A DNA stretch of 64,000 nucleotides. It comes from Pardosa pseudoannulata (taxonomy: Eukaryota; Arthropoda; Arachnida; Araneae; Lycosidae). This document shows, one piece after another, positions 46,234 through 57,892 of the stretch. The translations under genes and the position numbers were made by a program. The notes beneath the pieces were generated by a model. That model searched no databases and had not been told where the DNA came from. It worked only from the letters and a program-made list of their open reading frames with translations. The stretch's first letter is position 1, and each line of letters opens with the position of its first letter. The DNA lies in the NCBI GenBank assembly GCA_032207245.1, contig CM063499.1, positions 34,769,064-34,833,063 of the forward strand. Direction: 5' to 3'.

Positions 46234-46347
46234 CACAGCACATAGGTTCAGTTGAGCATCTAGTTGATGTACAAAAAGTATGGTCAATCTCCAAATGGCA
46301 TTTTAGATGTGAATCAAAATGGAACTTGTAAAACCTGCGTGCTGTGG
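46234..46347. repeat. Short foldback repeat, copy 2 (about 114 bp)
   Basis: The left end CACAGCACATAGGTT and right end AACCTGCGTGCTGTG are clear inverted repeats. The centre shares ATGRCATTTTRGATGT with copy 3. Confidence 0.65.
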
Positions 46348-48052
46348 GGATAGTGATTGTTTCAATAATCTAGGATAATTTTAAATTATTGCATATTGTG
46401 TGCCAAAGCATCTTACTGCCTCAGTGTAAAGTAAAATAACACAAGAGCTTTTAAAATATAAATATTAAATATTAGCCCAGAAAAAAATTAAACAAGCAAG
46501 TAATTGGTAAATTCAAATTGGTTAAAATAATTTAAGTGAATGTTATATAGTAGCTGAATGATTTTATTTTACAAATTTATTTACTGTAACCAAATGAACA
46601 ATTTCTATACAGAATACTTGAATAATGTTAGAATGACTAGATCAAGTGAAAAGTTTGAAGATTTTAGACATTGAATGTATTTCTATTAATATGCAGAGAA
46701 AAAGTAAGCATTAATATCATTGAAACAACCACATAACTTCTGTAGGCATTTTAATACCCAGTATATTTATTATGTGTACTGAACAATTTTTGACTCTTCT
46801 GTCAAAAGTTTACATTTTGTATATTTATTATTTTGTTCTTTTACTTTTAATCACTTTTCTACCAGATAATGACTTTGAAAATTCCAATATTTACTTTAAA
46901 GGTACATAACATTTTATTTTGGATTTTCTAGCCTATTAGCATTAGATTTGTTATTTATTTCATATTTAATATTTTTCCCCTATACAAAAAAAAAAAAAAG
47001 TTGATGTAGACCATACATTTTTCTAGTATCCTATACAGAAAAATAAACGTATAGATATAATCAAAATGTTCTATTTCCAAAAACTTTTCTGTTTTCTATA
47101 ATTTACTTTGTATTTAGCATTACTTAAGTTTAAAAGGCCCAGATGTTGGATGAATATGTAAAACACTACCTTTTGATACCATATAAATCAATAAATTTAA
47201 ATTTATCCATTCGTATTTGACTTTAAAACAGTAAATTCTGGTTTACCTGTTACATGGCAAAAATGTAACAGTAGTGGTCTCAACAAACAAAATTAAAGAG
47301 AGTTTAAGCTTGAATCAGATTTTATTTATTTATATTTTTTATTTCAAATTTTACTCATTTTTTAATTATCGAACTTTACTGTTAATTTTATTTAGTGTTT
47401 TTATTTGCTTGTACACAATTTTAAAAATTTAGTTTTTGTTATTTAAATTTTGATTTTAAGGTTTTTTTTAAACCAATAGAGTACTACCTTTTTATGTTGA
47501 CTTTAAAATTTAGGTTATATGTTTTAAGTGCTTGACGAAAAATACTCATTTTGCTAATTATCATACGAAATTGGCACATCAATTAACTATAAGTGTTCTG
47601 ATAAAATTAAACTGAAAAATTATTTTATGTTTTGTGTATTGACATTAAGTTAAATAATTCTGTATATGACATGTTATATATATGACATATTATATTAAAT
47701 AATTCTATATGATATATGAATAATGCAACCGAATGACTTCTGTATGTTAATAATAATATTTTATACACTCTGTTTTTATATGTTGATATAATCAAAATGA
47801 CTTAATTTTATGCTTAGCATATTATTTATTAGGTATTGCATTTCTAATTAAGGTGGCTGTATGCCAGCTATATTGTTTTCCTTTCACTCAATGTAGCAAA
47901 TACTTCTACCAATAGATGGATTGTATTTAAAAATTTCTTTAAACAAACTTTATCCTACCATAAAATGGAGAATTCTAAAGTTATGTGTTTTCCTTTTTAA
48001 AAATTATGTTGGTTAAGCATTTATATTTGTGTTAATAAAATAACATACAAAA

Positions 48053-48398
48053 ACTTTTTACAATTAATTGAAAAGTAAATACATTTTTCTTACTGTTTTT
48101 TAAAAATTGAGCCGAACTAAATTTAATCCTAGAGAATTATCTGTTCTGTAGCATGGTAAGGTTGATTTGAAGACATCTTCTAATGAAAGCTATCTATCAG
48201 TAAAAATATTTTCTTTGTGAGTTAACTTTTGACGATTAATTGAAAAATAAATACATTTTTCTTCCTGTTTTTTAAAAATTGAGCCAAATTAAATTTAACC
48301 CTACAGAATTATCTGTTCTGTAACATGGTAAGGTTGATTTGAAGACATCTTCTAATGAAAGCCATCTATCAGTAAAAATATTTTCTTTGTGAGTTAAC
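48053..48398. repeat. Direct tandem duplication, 2 units of 172 bp
   Basis: ATTAATTGAAAARTAAATAC through CAGTAAAAATATTTTCTTTG and GTGAGTTAAC occurs twice, starting at 48053 and 48225, with about a dozen differences. Confidence 0.93.
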
Positions 48399-48930
48399 AT
48401 TGAGCTTTAGAAATTCAATATGGTCAGTACCTAGTCTTCTTAACACAATATCATCACAATCAAAACAAATTAGAATTATTTGTGATATTTTTTTGCTATG
48501 TTTTTAACGGTGAAATTATTTATAAAGAAGTTTCTAAAGACACTTGAAGTTATTTATGCATTTAATAATGTAATAATTATCGTACATCAAGCAGTGTTAC
48601 ATTAATATCACTTTATTTCAAAGAATTTTTTTTAACTTAAGCGATTTTTAAGTCAGTGATGGGCAAATTTTTATGAGTTGGCCAAAATACAAGAAATTTT
48701 GCTGGACCAATGTAATTTATTATAGACTCAATAAAGACTAATAAAATAGTATGTTTTATAAAATCTAATAATACTAATGTGATCAATGAAGCTGCGTCTC
48801 CATTTCTTGTTTTCAATTATACGTTTATGAATGTGCTAATGTTATGTGGTATCGACACCTTTTTAGCATTTATTGCCCTTAATATAAGCTCGTAAAAAGC
48901 AAATTATCTCAGAATCTGATTATTATAATA

Positions 48931-49730
48931 CAGGGTTCCCACGGTCCTTAAAAGTCCTTAAGAACTCCTTAATTTCAGCTTTCATTTTTAAGGGCCCTTA
49001 AAACTACTTAATTTTCGTCAAAGGTCCTTAAAAACTCCTTAATTTTTAAATTGGAATGCGATTAATTTCTCCATCGACGAGATTCACAGTCTCATGTGAT
49101 TGCCTATCAGTTTTCTTATATGACAAATAAATAATCTTTTGTAAAGGTTTAAAGTATAAAGCAGATACCCTTTCCTAATAGATAACAGTCATGCAGATTT
49201 TAATTAATTGAAGCATGGAGGATGGGGTTTTGTAGATATTTCAGTTACTCATGGAAGTTTAATTTTCCTTGCATTGAATGTAATATTAAAGTCTAAAACT
49301 TTCTTCTTTCCCAGGCAACGCCAGATATAATCAGCTAGTATATGTATATAAACTCTTATATAAATATATATGTCAGTCATTTTTAAATCCTCTGGAAGTA
49401 CTGTTTATAATGTTTTTATTCACAATTTATTTTTAGTTTGATTACTTAAAAAACTTTAGATGTACATTTTTCAAAATTAGGTTTTGCCAAATAGATTTAT
49501 CTTATATTAATTTTTAGGCATTTTTAAAAACTTAATTCTGAAATATTGTAGGGCATTTATTGAACATGCCTTGTCTGGTTCGAAATCATTAAAATAGGTT
49601 CCTCAGGAGATAGGGTTTATGCCGTTATGTTGTGTATTTTAAGTAGGTCCTTATAAAAAAGTTACTTTGGTCCTTAGAAAGTCCTTAAAAAGTCCTTAAT
49701 TTTTGTTCTGGAAAAAGAGTGGGAACCCTG
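48931..49730. mobile_element. hAT-like element with GTCCTTAAAA subterminal repeats (800 bp)
   Basis: It starts CAGGGTTCCCACGGTCC and ends GAGTGGGAACCCTG. GGTCCTTAAAA / AGTCCTTAAAA-type words are repeated several times just inside each end. The flanking duplication is not clear. No transposase frame. Confidence 0.75.
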
Positions 49731-50005
49731 TAATATATTAAATTAAAATGTAAAATTTAATACTTATTATATTTTATGCATATTTATCTTTTTTTCTTAC
49801 ATATGTTAGCATTTTAAATTAATTAATGTATGGAACTTTCAAATTTAGCCTATGCAAATGTAAGTAAATAAAAATTTTAAAATATGTCTTTTTTTATGCA
49901 AAAATGGCAAATGAACCTTAAATGATTTTTTTAAGCATTTAAACTGATACAGCATTTCACTCTTTAGATTTCAATTATTGTTACAAATAATTTAAAAATT
50001 ATTTG

Positions 50006-50161
50006 GGCCCTTACTCTGGACGTTTCGTTTCGTTTCGCACCTTTGTTGTGACGTCATTTTAACGTCATCTTGTGGACATTATATGAGCAAATGATCAAGC
50101 TGACGTCAAAGTGACATCACAACGAAGGTGCAAAACGAACACAACGTCCAGAGTAAGCCCC
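50006..50161. mobile_element. Foldback MITE (about 156 bp)
   Basis: The left arm CTTACTCTGGACGTTTCG mirrors the right arm ending AACGTCCAGAGTAAG. The arms continue through GCACCTTTGTTGTGACGTCA and TGACATCACAACGAAGGTGC. It is unusually CpG containing for this window. Confidence 0.85.
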
Positions 50162-50202
50162 TTTATCCTTATTTATTTTAACAATAAAACTTAACTGTGA
50201 CT

Positions 50203-50313
50203 GCACAGAAGTTCCTTTTAGCTTTCATTTAACGTTCATGATGTTGTCTGGTCAACATCTTTATGACATTTTGGATGTCAAATAGATACTAAATAATATC
50301 TGCGTACTGTTAG
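50203..50313. repeat. Short foldback repeat, copy 3 (about 111 bp)
   Basis: The right arm reads AGTACGCAGATATTATTTAG on the minus strand, matching the family arm. The left arm is weak (TGCACAGAAGTTCCTTTTAG). The centre ATGACATTTTGGATGTCAAA matches copy 2. Confidence 0.5.
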
Positions 50314-51559
50314 GAAAGGATAAAGTGTCCAAAAAATTATTTAAAGGTAAAACATTTTATATGCAATGTATATATACTTTATATGTAGAACATTCATTAT
50401 TTATACTCACTTTATGATCCTGATGATAAATCAATGATCTGACAATGACTTTTTTTATTTAATTAATTTGATTTAATTTCACTGAAGACATCTTAATCAT
50501 ACATTGACCTATGAGCTGTAGTTTGCCCATCACTGTTCTAAGTAGACTTTTCTGTAATGAATTTTACCATTTTTTAATAATGAATTATGAATTTTATGCT
50601 TAGCATGTAATTTTAATGAAGTTAAATGAGATTCTTAAACTTTTTGACTGGTTCTTGTTCTTATATTTAAGACTTAATCATTCCACTTTTGTGATCTGTA
50701 TATTTGTTTGTTCTTATTGTTGTTATACTTGTAATTTATGGTTATGTATAATTTGTTAAGTTATTTGTAAATATTCTATGGTATTCAACTACAATTTTTA
50801 AAAGCACTTAAATTATGCCAAAACTTTTATGAATGAATAAGTGTTGCCAATGATGAATTAAATTTTACATTTTTTTTTTCTTATCTGATTTGGATTTATT
50901 ATATAACTGTGCAGATATTATCTGTGATATTTGGAAAAAAAAAATAAGTTGGTAAATTTGAATCTATGATGTTCATTTTAATTGTATTTAATCATGTGAT
51001 TTAAAATGGAGGTATTATGAATAATTATTAGAGAAGGTAATATAAATATTTAATTAAACTATATGAATTTATAGTACTAGTCTTAAATTTAATGTAAACA
51101 GCAAAATAAAATAGTATAATTTATCTAAAACTTATTTTAATATTTTTTTTAAGGTTTATATTACAAAACTATAAACATAAAAAATTATTATATTTTGGTA
51201 AATTGTTGAAAATATATTTAAATTTATAGTAATATTTACTCAGTGTTTAAATTACAATTATGCGTTAATGAGAGTGTTTTCAAATTAAGATTTCTCGTAA
51301 TATTTTCCTTATTTTATTGTTTATTTTAGAAAGAAATTTAACTTTTAAATTTAATCAAGCATTTAATAAAACATACATTATTTTTGTACAAATTAATTTA
51401 ATATTTAGTAGCCTCTTGGTTTAGTGCTTCAAACTGTAGACAAAGGCACTTGGCAATAAGCCAAAACCTGTCACTAAAGACCTATCAAAGACTTAGCATT
51501 TGTCCACACAAAATTTATAGGATCAGATGTTTTCTTTCTGTTGATAATTAATCACTGTT

Positions 51560-52520
51560 TGAATAAGTTCAAAATTTTGAATCCTTCATGAGTTGCAAAG
51601 CTGTTTTACTTATAGTGTACTCAGTACAGTTAGTCTCATTCTGAATAAAATCAAAATTTTGAATCCTTCATGAGTTGCAAAGCTGTTTTACCTATCAGTG
51701 TACTCAGTACAGTTAGTCTCATTCTGAATAAAATCAAAATTTTGAATCCTTCATGAGTTGCAAAGCTGTTTTACTTATAGTGTACTCAGTACAGTTAGTC
51801 TCATTCTGAATAAAATCAAAATTTTGAATCCTTCATGAGTTTCAAAGCTGTTTTAGCTACCAGTGTACTCAGTACAGTTAGTCTCCCTCTGAATAAGATC
51901 AAAATTTTGAATTCTTCATGAGTTGCAAAGCTGTTTTACCTATCAGTGTACTCAGTACAGTTAGTCTCCCTCTGAATAAGATCAAAATTTTGAATCCTTT
52001 ATGAGTTGTAAAGCTGTTTCACCTACTGGTATGCCCATTACAGTTAGTCTCTTGAAAAAAAAAATCAAAATTGTGAAAGGTAAAGGTGTTTTATCTACCA
52101 GTGTACCCATTACAGTTAGTCTCCTTCTAAATTAAATAAAAAAATTTGTAACCTCTCATAGGGTACAAGGCTGTTTCACCTAATGGCTTAATGGTATGCC
52201 CATTATAATTAGTCACCTTCTAAATAAAATCAAATTTTAAAAATCTGTCTTAGGTGTAAAGCTATTTTACTGAATGGTGTGCATATAATAGTTATCAGTC
52301 CCTTTCTGGATAAACTCAAATATTTGGGACCTTTCATAAGAAAAAAAACTGGTTCACCTGAGGGTACCATAAGAGTTAGTCACTTTCTGAATAAAATCAA
52401 AATTTTGGAATCCCTCAATGATGCAAAATTGTTTTACTCAGTGGTGTATCCATAGTAGTCAGTCACTTTGTGAATAAGCTCAAAACTTAGAAACTATAAG
52501 GCGATTTCACGTAGCAGGGC
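51560..52520. repeat. Tandem array, about 12 units of 82-83 bp with a decay gradient
   Basis: The unit contains TCAAAATTTTGAATCCTTCA, GAGTTGCAAAGCTGTTTTAC and GTACTCAGTACAGTTAGTCT. The AAAATTTT word recurs at 51571, 51653, 51736, 51818, 51901 and 51984. Later units (52067, 52141, 52231, 52318, 52399, 52481) are progressively more diverged and less regularly spaced. Confidence 0.93.
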
Positions 52521-53173
52521 ACATCTCAACTTATGACAATTCTGGCTTTAGTTTCAAATGGAAGTGTAGTTTATTGTTTGTTTATTGGCTGTTGTAAACT
52601 TAAAAATGAATGGGAAGGGCATTATAGTAGTTCGTGACGTTGCGACAAATTGCTTTATAGGATGGAAAGCTGGTCCATCTAATGGTATACCCATAATAAA
52701 ATAGCTAGGTTTTCTCTTATAATGCAGGTGATTGTCTACAAATTTACCTCACCACTGGGTAAAAAGTATATAATACAAAATGAAATCTTGATAGTTCCTG
52801 TTTTTCATGGTAGAAATTTCTATAAGGCAGATTTCATTCCTTGTTTAAATTTTAAAAATATATTACACAGTATCTAACTATTGGTATAATATATCTTAAT
52901 CAGTATAAAGTCACAAACAGAGGCATTAAACAAAAATAAAATAATAGAATAGCTAGATATTGAATTTTGTTTCAAATATTGTAAATTCATTATGAAATAA
53001 TTTTAATGGTTGTTTCTATACTCATGGTCTATGGTTAAGTTTCTTATCTTATATATATTTGAACTATTCAATTTTTATTCTCAAATATTTATTATAATTT
53101 ATTTTTATATTTACTACTGTAGTAAGAATTGACACTATGTTATTTATAAAACTAGGCTTAATTTAATTAGATT

Positions 53174-53950
53174 CATGGTTTCCGCGCACCTGGAAAGTCA
53201 TGGATTTAGACAATGGATTAATTTTGTCATGGAAAGTCTTGATTTTTCAAGTAAAATGAGTAAAAGTCATGGAAAGCCATGGATCCGCTAAACTACTGAT
53301 TAAAAAAAAATGCATTGAGTTGTTTAATTCTATTTTTATTTGTCATTTGACTGAAGATACTGAGTTTGGTATTTATGTATTATCCTATTGACCCTATTGC
53401 CAAGTAAAATTTGTTCACCAAGGAAACTCAAAGCAAGAAAGCTTAATGGGTGGGTAAATGTATATTATTCTGGTTTTTTCTTAAATTGTAGATTAAAATT
53501 TTATTAATATAGTAATAATTATTTTTTAATAAAAATTAGTTAAGATTTTTGCACAAAATATAAGTTAATCTCTAGGTATATTGTATATAAACATTATAGG
53601 GTTATATTTGGCTATTATTCATGGTCACCTGGATAATACCAAAGTACACTGAATTCAAATTGAAAACATTTTGATTGAAAAATTGCTATATGATTAAACT
53701 TAGGTATGTAGATACAACAATTTATTTTTATGTATGAGTTTATTAACACTTATAAAGTGTTTATAGTTTTTTTATGATAAAATTCCTGTAATTTCTCTAA
53801 AAGCATTTATTATATTTGTATGTACATCAGAAGTTTTATTCATATATACTTTAACGAAAGCTTTTTAAAGTCATGGAAAATGATCTGCTAAATCAGGGTA
53901 AGTCATGAAAAGTCATGGATTTGAAAAATTTTATTTTGGCAGATACCCTG
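53174..53950. mobile_element. hAT-like element with AAGTCATGGA subterminal repeats (777 bp)
   Basis: The left end CATGGTTTCCGCGCACC and the right end GGCAGATACCCTG are weak inverted repeats. Inside both ends the word AAGTCATGGA is repeated. The layout is the same as at 48931-49730. No transposase frame. Confidence 0.6.
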
Positions 53951-54927
53951 TAGTTTTAATAACCCAAGTTGATTTCTTTAACAATTTGAGTACTACAGTA
54001 GTACAGATACATGTTAGTAAAATTAAATGGCTATTTTTTTATGACAACAACGAATAACAACTTATTGATTATTATTTTATTAATATCTTATCATTATTAT
54101 TTTATTGATCTTAGTAATTTATACATTATTAGGTGATTATTATCTATTCAAAAATAGTAATACCTCCATTTTATCCATAATCAGTAGTATAGTAAATGAG
54201 TTGCTGATAATAAGCATAAAATGTGTGAATGATTCTGTGATTTGTGTTTGATCACTTCTAGAATATCTTCACTCATATTCTAAGTAGAATAATGTTTTAA
54301 GAAATAGTTAAACTGAATGAAATTTAGGAGATCAATGTTAACTATTAAATATAGGTTTTCCAATTAGAATCGCAGATAATCATCGCTGCACTGAACTGAG
54401 AGAGGGTTTTTAAGAATTAACTTTTTAAAATCTTTGGTGTATTCAGCAAAATGGGCTAGTCTTCCACTGTCTATGACGCAACTTCCTTACTTTGATTGTT
54501 GTCTCCATACTATAAAAGCTACCTTAAGTAAAAAGCATATAAAGTGTGGACTATATTTAGTGTTATTCTATATTGCTGTGCTAATATGTGTTTATTTAAA
54601 TAATAAAAAGAAAATAAAGCCAATCAAATGCATTGAATGCCTTAAAATTGACGTAAAAGTTTCCTCCAATTCCTATGCAATTTTTTGAATGGGAAACTAT
54701 TCTACAGCACTTGAAAACTGTTGGTTGAATTTAACTGAGATAATCATTGGTTGTAATGTTTCCATATTTTTGTATAAAAACTAATAAATTAAGTTATTGG
54801 CATCAATTCTGATATTTTGTTGTATTTTAATTTCAATATACAGTCAGTACATATGGTCAGCTAAAGACCCTCTAAACATAGGGAACTCACAGTAGAGACA
54901 TTTTATTAAGTTAGACGGGTCTGCCAC

Positions 54928-55841
54928 AAAGTAGGAAGCACATTGTCATCCAGAATAGTGCAGCAGGCATCGGAGTTGAGCTTACCATGAATGGGACCAA
55001 TCCCAGTCCATACCAGGAGAAATACTCAGACCATAATTCCACATCCGCCGAACTTGACTGTTAGCACAATGCATTTTGGCAGGAGACGTACTCCAGACAG
55101 ACGCCAGACCCATCCATCCGAAGGGTAAAGAGTGAACTTTGATTCGTCGCTACAAAAAACCCGTTTCCACTGATCTATGGTTCAATTTCGATGTGCTTTG
55201 CACTACATTAACCAAGCAGCGCGGTTTGACTTTGTGATCAAAGCTTATGGGCAGCAGCACGACCATGAAAACGAAGCAGATGTACTTCCTTATAGATGGT
55301 ATTCATTGAAACAATACTCCCGGATGCCTGTTGAAACTCCTGGCGGATGAGGGCCATCGGTTGGGTGCGGTTCTTCAGAATTCCTATGGACAGCATTCAT
55401 CAATCTCTGTCTCCCAGATCGTTACTGCCGACTTGGGGCACATTCCGACAATCACGCTCACTTTCCACTTCTTAATCACATAGGCCATTGTCGATTTTGG
55501 GTACTTCTGATCGTTAGATATGTCCCTTAAGAATCGGCCTCATTTGTGACATTCGATAATTAACCTTTCTCGAAATCAGAGAGCTCCGAACTGCTTTGCA
55601 TCTTGCATGCGACTAATGCCGATGCTTTTTTCCTAAGATGTGTCCGTACTCTTGACAGGGAACTGAAATTAATTCGTGGGTTCGAATATATAATGTTCGT
55701 ACTTATTTATATAGATCTCATTTAGCCCTCGTAATGCAAAACAGTAGACTGTAATCCAAACCTACACGATTATACCGGAGGCCGTGACGTACCTCAAGAC
55801 CGCAGAATTGCATAGCTGTCCAAATACTTATTGTTACAGTT
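54928..55841 (-). mobile_element. Tc1-like element, truncated at its 3' end, with a SINE insertion
   Basis: On the minus strand it aligns with 28099-28760. It has the terminal ACAATAAGTATTTGGACAGC and SDFEKG-type start. It also keeps the segment around the first catalytic Asp (SDESKFTLYPSDGWVWRLSG), which the first copy lacks. It stops after a word like CTTTGTGGCAG, losing the second and third catalytic residues. Stops and shifts are frequent. Confidence 0.85.
55669..55770 (+). mobile_element. SINE fragment inserted in the Tc1 remnant
   Basis: ATTCGTGGGTTCGAATATAT (B box), then ATCTCATTTAGCCCTCGTAA and TGCAAAACAGTAGACTGTAA match the family. The middle is deleted. The Tc1 sequence resumes on the other side. 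Confidence 0.7.
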
Positions 55842-56199
55842 GTTAATTCAAATTAAAAGTTGTAAATACAAAACAAATATACAAGATAAACTTTAAAGTT
55901 ATGAGACGAGATATGTATATATAAACAAAATATGTGTCATCAGCAATTGTAATTCACGATGTAATTAAGCAAGGCAATGGATAATTTGCACGTTTTTTGA
56001 CATTATGAGTATACAATTGAAAGCAACTAAATAAAAAATTGGTAATTTTTTTAATTTGAGCTTTAATTGCTGATTTCTTACGGATGGATGCAGCTACTTT
56101 TGGTGGTCGACTACTGAGAGAGCATATGTCAACGATTCGACCTGTCCTCACCAGTTCAAGCACCAGTTTAAGTCTATTTTTTAGTTTACGGTGCACATT

Positions 56200-56572
56200 C
56201 ATCTGCATCCATGTTTTCCTACGACAAGACAGTTCTCGTAGCAGTTTGCAGCCATTTTATGCTGAACCATTTCGTGTGTTATCCCGCAGTGATAAGACCT
56301 TTGCCATCGCTCAGAATAACAGAACTACAACAGTGAGCACTGATAGGCTCAAGCTAGCATTCATCGAAGTGATTCCTGATGCAGTTTCCCAAGAACCGTT
56401 GCTGTTCCCAATGTCACCGACAGATCCATCTCAGGCACCTAGCCCACCAACTCACCAACCACAAGGTTTACAACCCTCCACCAGCAAACCATATGTTACC
56501 AGGTCTGGACGACAAGTTAAATTTAACCCTCGTTACCTTGATGTTACTACTACATCGCTGAGAAGGGGGTGA
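56200..56572 (+). pseudogene. Ty3/gypsy retrotransposon pol, C-terminal end
   Basis: The frame HVFLRQDSSRSSLQPFYAEP, FRVLSRSDKTFAIAQNNRTT and TVSTDRLKLAF is the region after the integrase core in Ty3/gypsy elements. It ends with a Pro-rich tail (TRSGRQVKFNPRYL) and a TGA. The upstream pol is missing, so this is a 3' remnant. An A/G-rich tract and an LTR follow directly. Confidence 0.9.
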
Positions 56573-56805
56573 TGAGGCAGCATGCCTCATGAAACTATAT
56601 TTACATGATCAACATTTTTTAGTCTTAACTGTAACTTTATCACGGTACTTGTGTTACCAACCAACCACTTTTAGTGGTAGTCAGTTTTGTATAGATTGTT
56701 GTACACGCGATGCAAGCATGACTGTGTGGTGCGCTTTTTTAGTTATTAAATTTATTTTGTTCTTTACCTTCTGATCTCTGATCTAAATTTGTCATCGTTC
56801 AACAT
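56571..56805 (+). mobile_element. Probable 3' LTR of the gypsy remnant
   Basis: A polypurine tract (GAGAAGGGGG) at the end of the coding frame is followed at once by TGATGAGGCAGCATGCCTCA, the expected TG start of an LTR. The right border is placed near GTTCAACA by eye. Without a second LTR the length is uncertain. Confidence 0.6.
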
Positions 56806-56811
56806 TACCAC

Positions 56812-56902
56812 ACAAGTAAGAAAAACCTGCAGTTTTATTGAAGCAATCATTCACAAAAACACAATGTCCCCCTCCGAATAATTTCTGGCTACGGCCCTGC
56901 AA
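56812..56902 (-). mobile_element. Terminal fragment of the 20925-type hAT element
   Basis: Read on the minus strand, it starts CAGGGCCGTAGCCAGAAATT and continues GGAGGGGGACATTGTG, matching about the first 95 bp of the element at 20925. The rest is absent. Confidence 0.75.
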
Positions 56903-57551
56903 AAATACTATATATTACTTAGATACAATCTTGCATCCTATTGTATCAACGGATTTCGAACTTATTCTAGCAAAAATTACTTTCAGAACTTTCCAGCTAT
57001 GTTTTTGAGATCTTCACATAAGGTGCTGCATACATTTAGCTAAAAACTTTCCATAGAGAAAGTGCATGTTTGAAAACATATACGAGTGCTGATTACAACT
57101 CAACTTTTCGTTGGCAAAACATTGCTCGTTTTCCTTGCATCTTATGAGTTTCGATATGGATCACTTATACAATAAAACTAAATTTTATTTAGGGGGGGGG
57201 AGGAAACACCAGAAACTGGACAAGTAATTGAAAAATAGATTTTTTAGCACTTGCAAAATTATGTATTTTTTTTTAATTAAACATTTTACACAGTACTGTT
57301 AAGTATTCATAATCAAAGTATAACTACTTTGATTATATTAACAGGTACAATAAACTATTACATAAATAAGAATCTAATAAAAATGTACAAAACCTGATCA
57401 TTTTAAGGCCAAAAAATAATTACATTTATTGGTGCAGTACTTTTCACAAAAGAATAGAAATTACATTAGAAATAAGAAAAAAATTACTTAGTAAGAATAA
57501 AAAAATTCTTAGAGCATAAAAATTTTATATAATCAATTACATTACAGTAAA

Positions 57552-57740
57552 GTTTACGTTTTATTACCATTCTGAAAATGTGTGCTGCAAATTCTCGAAG
57601 AACTTGGAGTCCACTCTTGCCTTTTCAAAGCTTTTATCCAAAGCATTCGCAATGTACAATCTTTAGAAAAGCAATAAAATCCAATATTTTAACCTTTCTG
57701 AAACGCTTCGTACAGCCATCGTACAATCGCGTGTTACCAT
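57552..57740 (-). pseudogene. THAP-domain exon, degenerate
   Basis: On the minus strand an ATG at 57740 opens the N-terminus. A frame one base off gives YDGCTKRFRKVKILDFIAF and, after one stop, KLLKRQEWTPSSSRICSTHF. The spacing and the motif W-x-P-S...ICS-x-HF are the diagnostic second half of a THAP zinc finger (C2CH). A stop and a shift break it. THAP domains occur in P-element transposases and host DNA-binding proteins; which this was is unclear. Confidence 0.65.
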
Positions 57741-57869
57741 TTTCAGATAATTGACATAATTAAAACCCCAATAACAAACACAATCCGTAGGAAAAATTCA
57801 AATGTTTTGTGCCAACGAGAAGTTGAGCTGCAATTTTTGCTGCAACCCGACTCGTAATGCGCCACATTC

Positions 57870-57892
57870 TCTTTCACGCATGCGCATTGAAT
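57870..57892 (-). promoter_or_regulatory. Candidate NRF1-like site upstream of the THAP exon
   Basis: ACGCATGCGCATTG contains the NRF1 core GCATGCGCA. It lies about 140 bp upstream of the THAP ATG (minus strand), in a short CpG-containing patch (57770-57890) unlike its surroundings. A promoter role is an inference. Confidence 0.35.

Larger units (their letters stand above)
43417..54840 (+). other. Region after the RhoGEF stop: possible long 3' UTR or intergenic, no gene recognised
   Basis: It is A+T rich (with many AATAAA words) and shows no phase-consistent exons or recognisable transposase. It contains repeats listed separately at 46234, 48053, 48931, 50006, 50203, 51560 and 53174. A candidate poly(A) signal is AATAAA at 54783, followed by a GT-rich stretch (TTTTGTTGTATTTT). 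Short open frames look like chance. Confidence 0.45.

Noticed and set aside
54434..54688. 84-residue open frame with a hydrophobic stretch
   Set aside because: No splice context, no homology signal and generic composition; not called as a gene.
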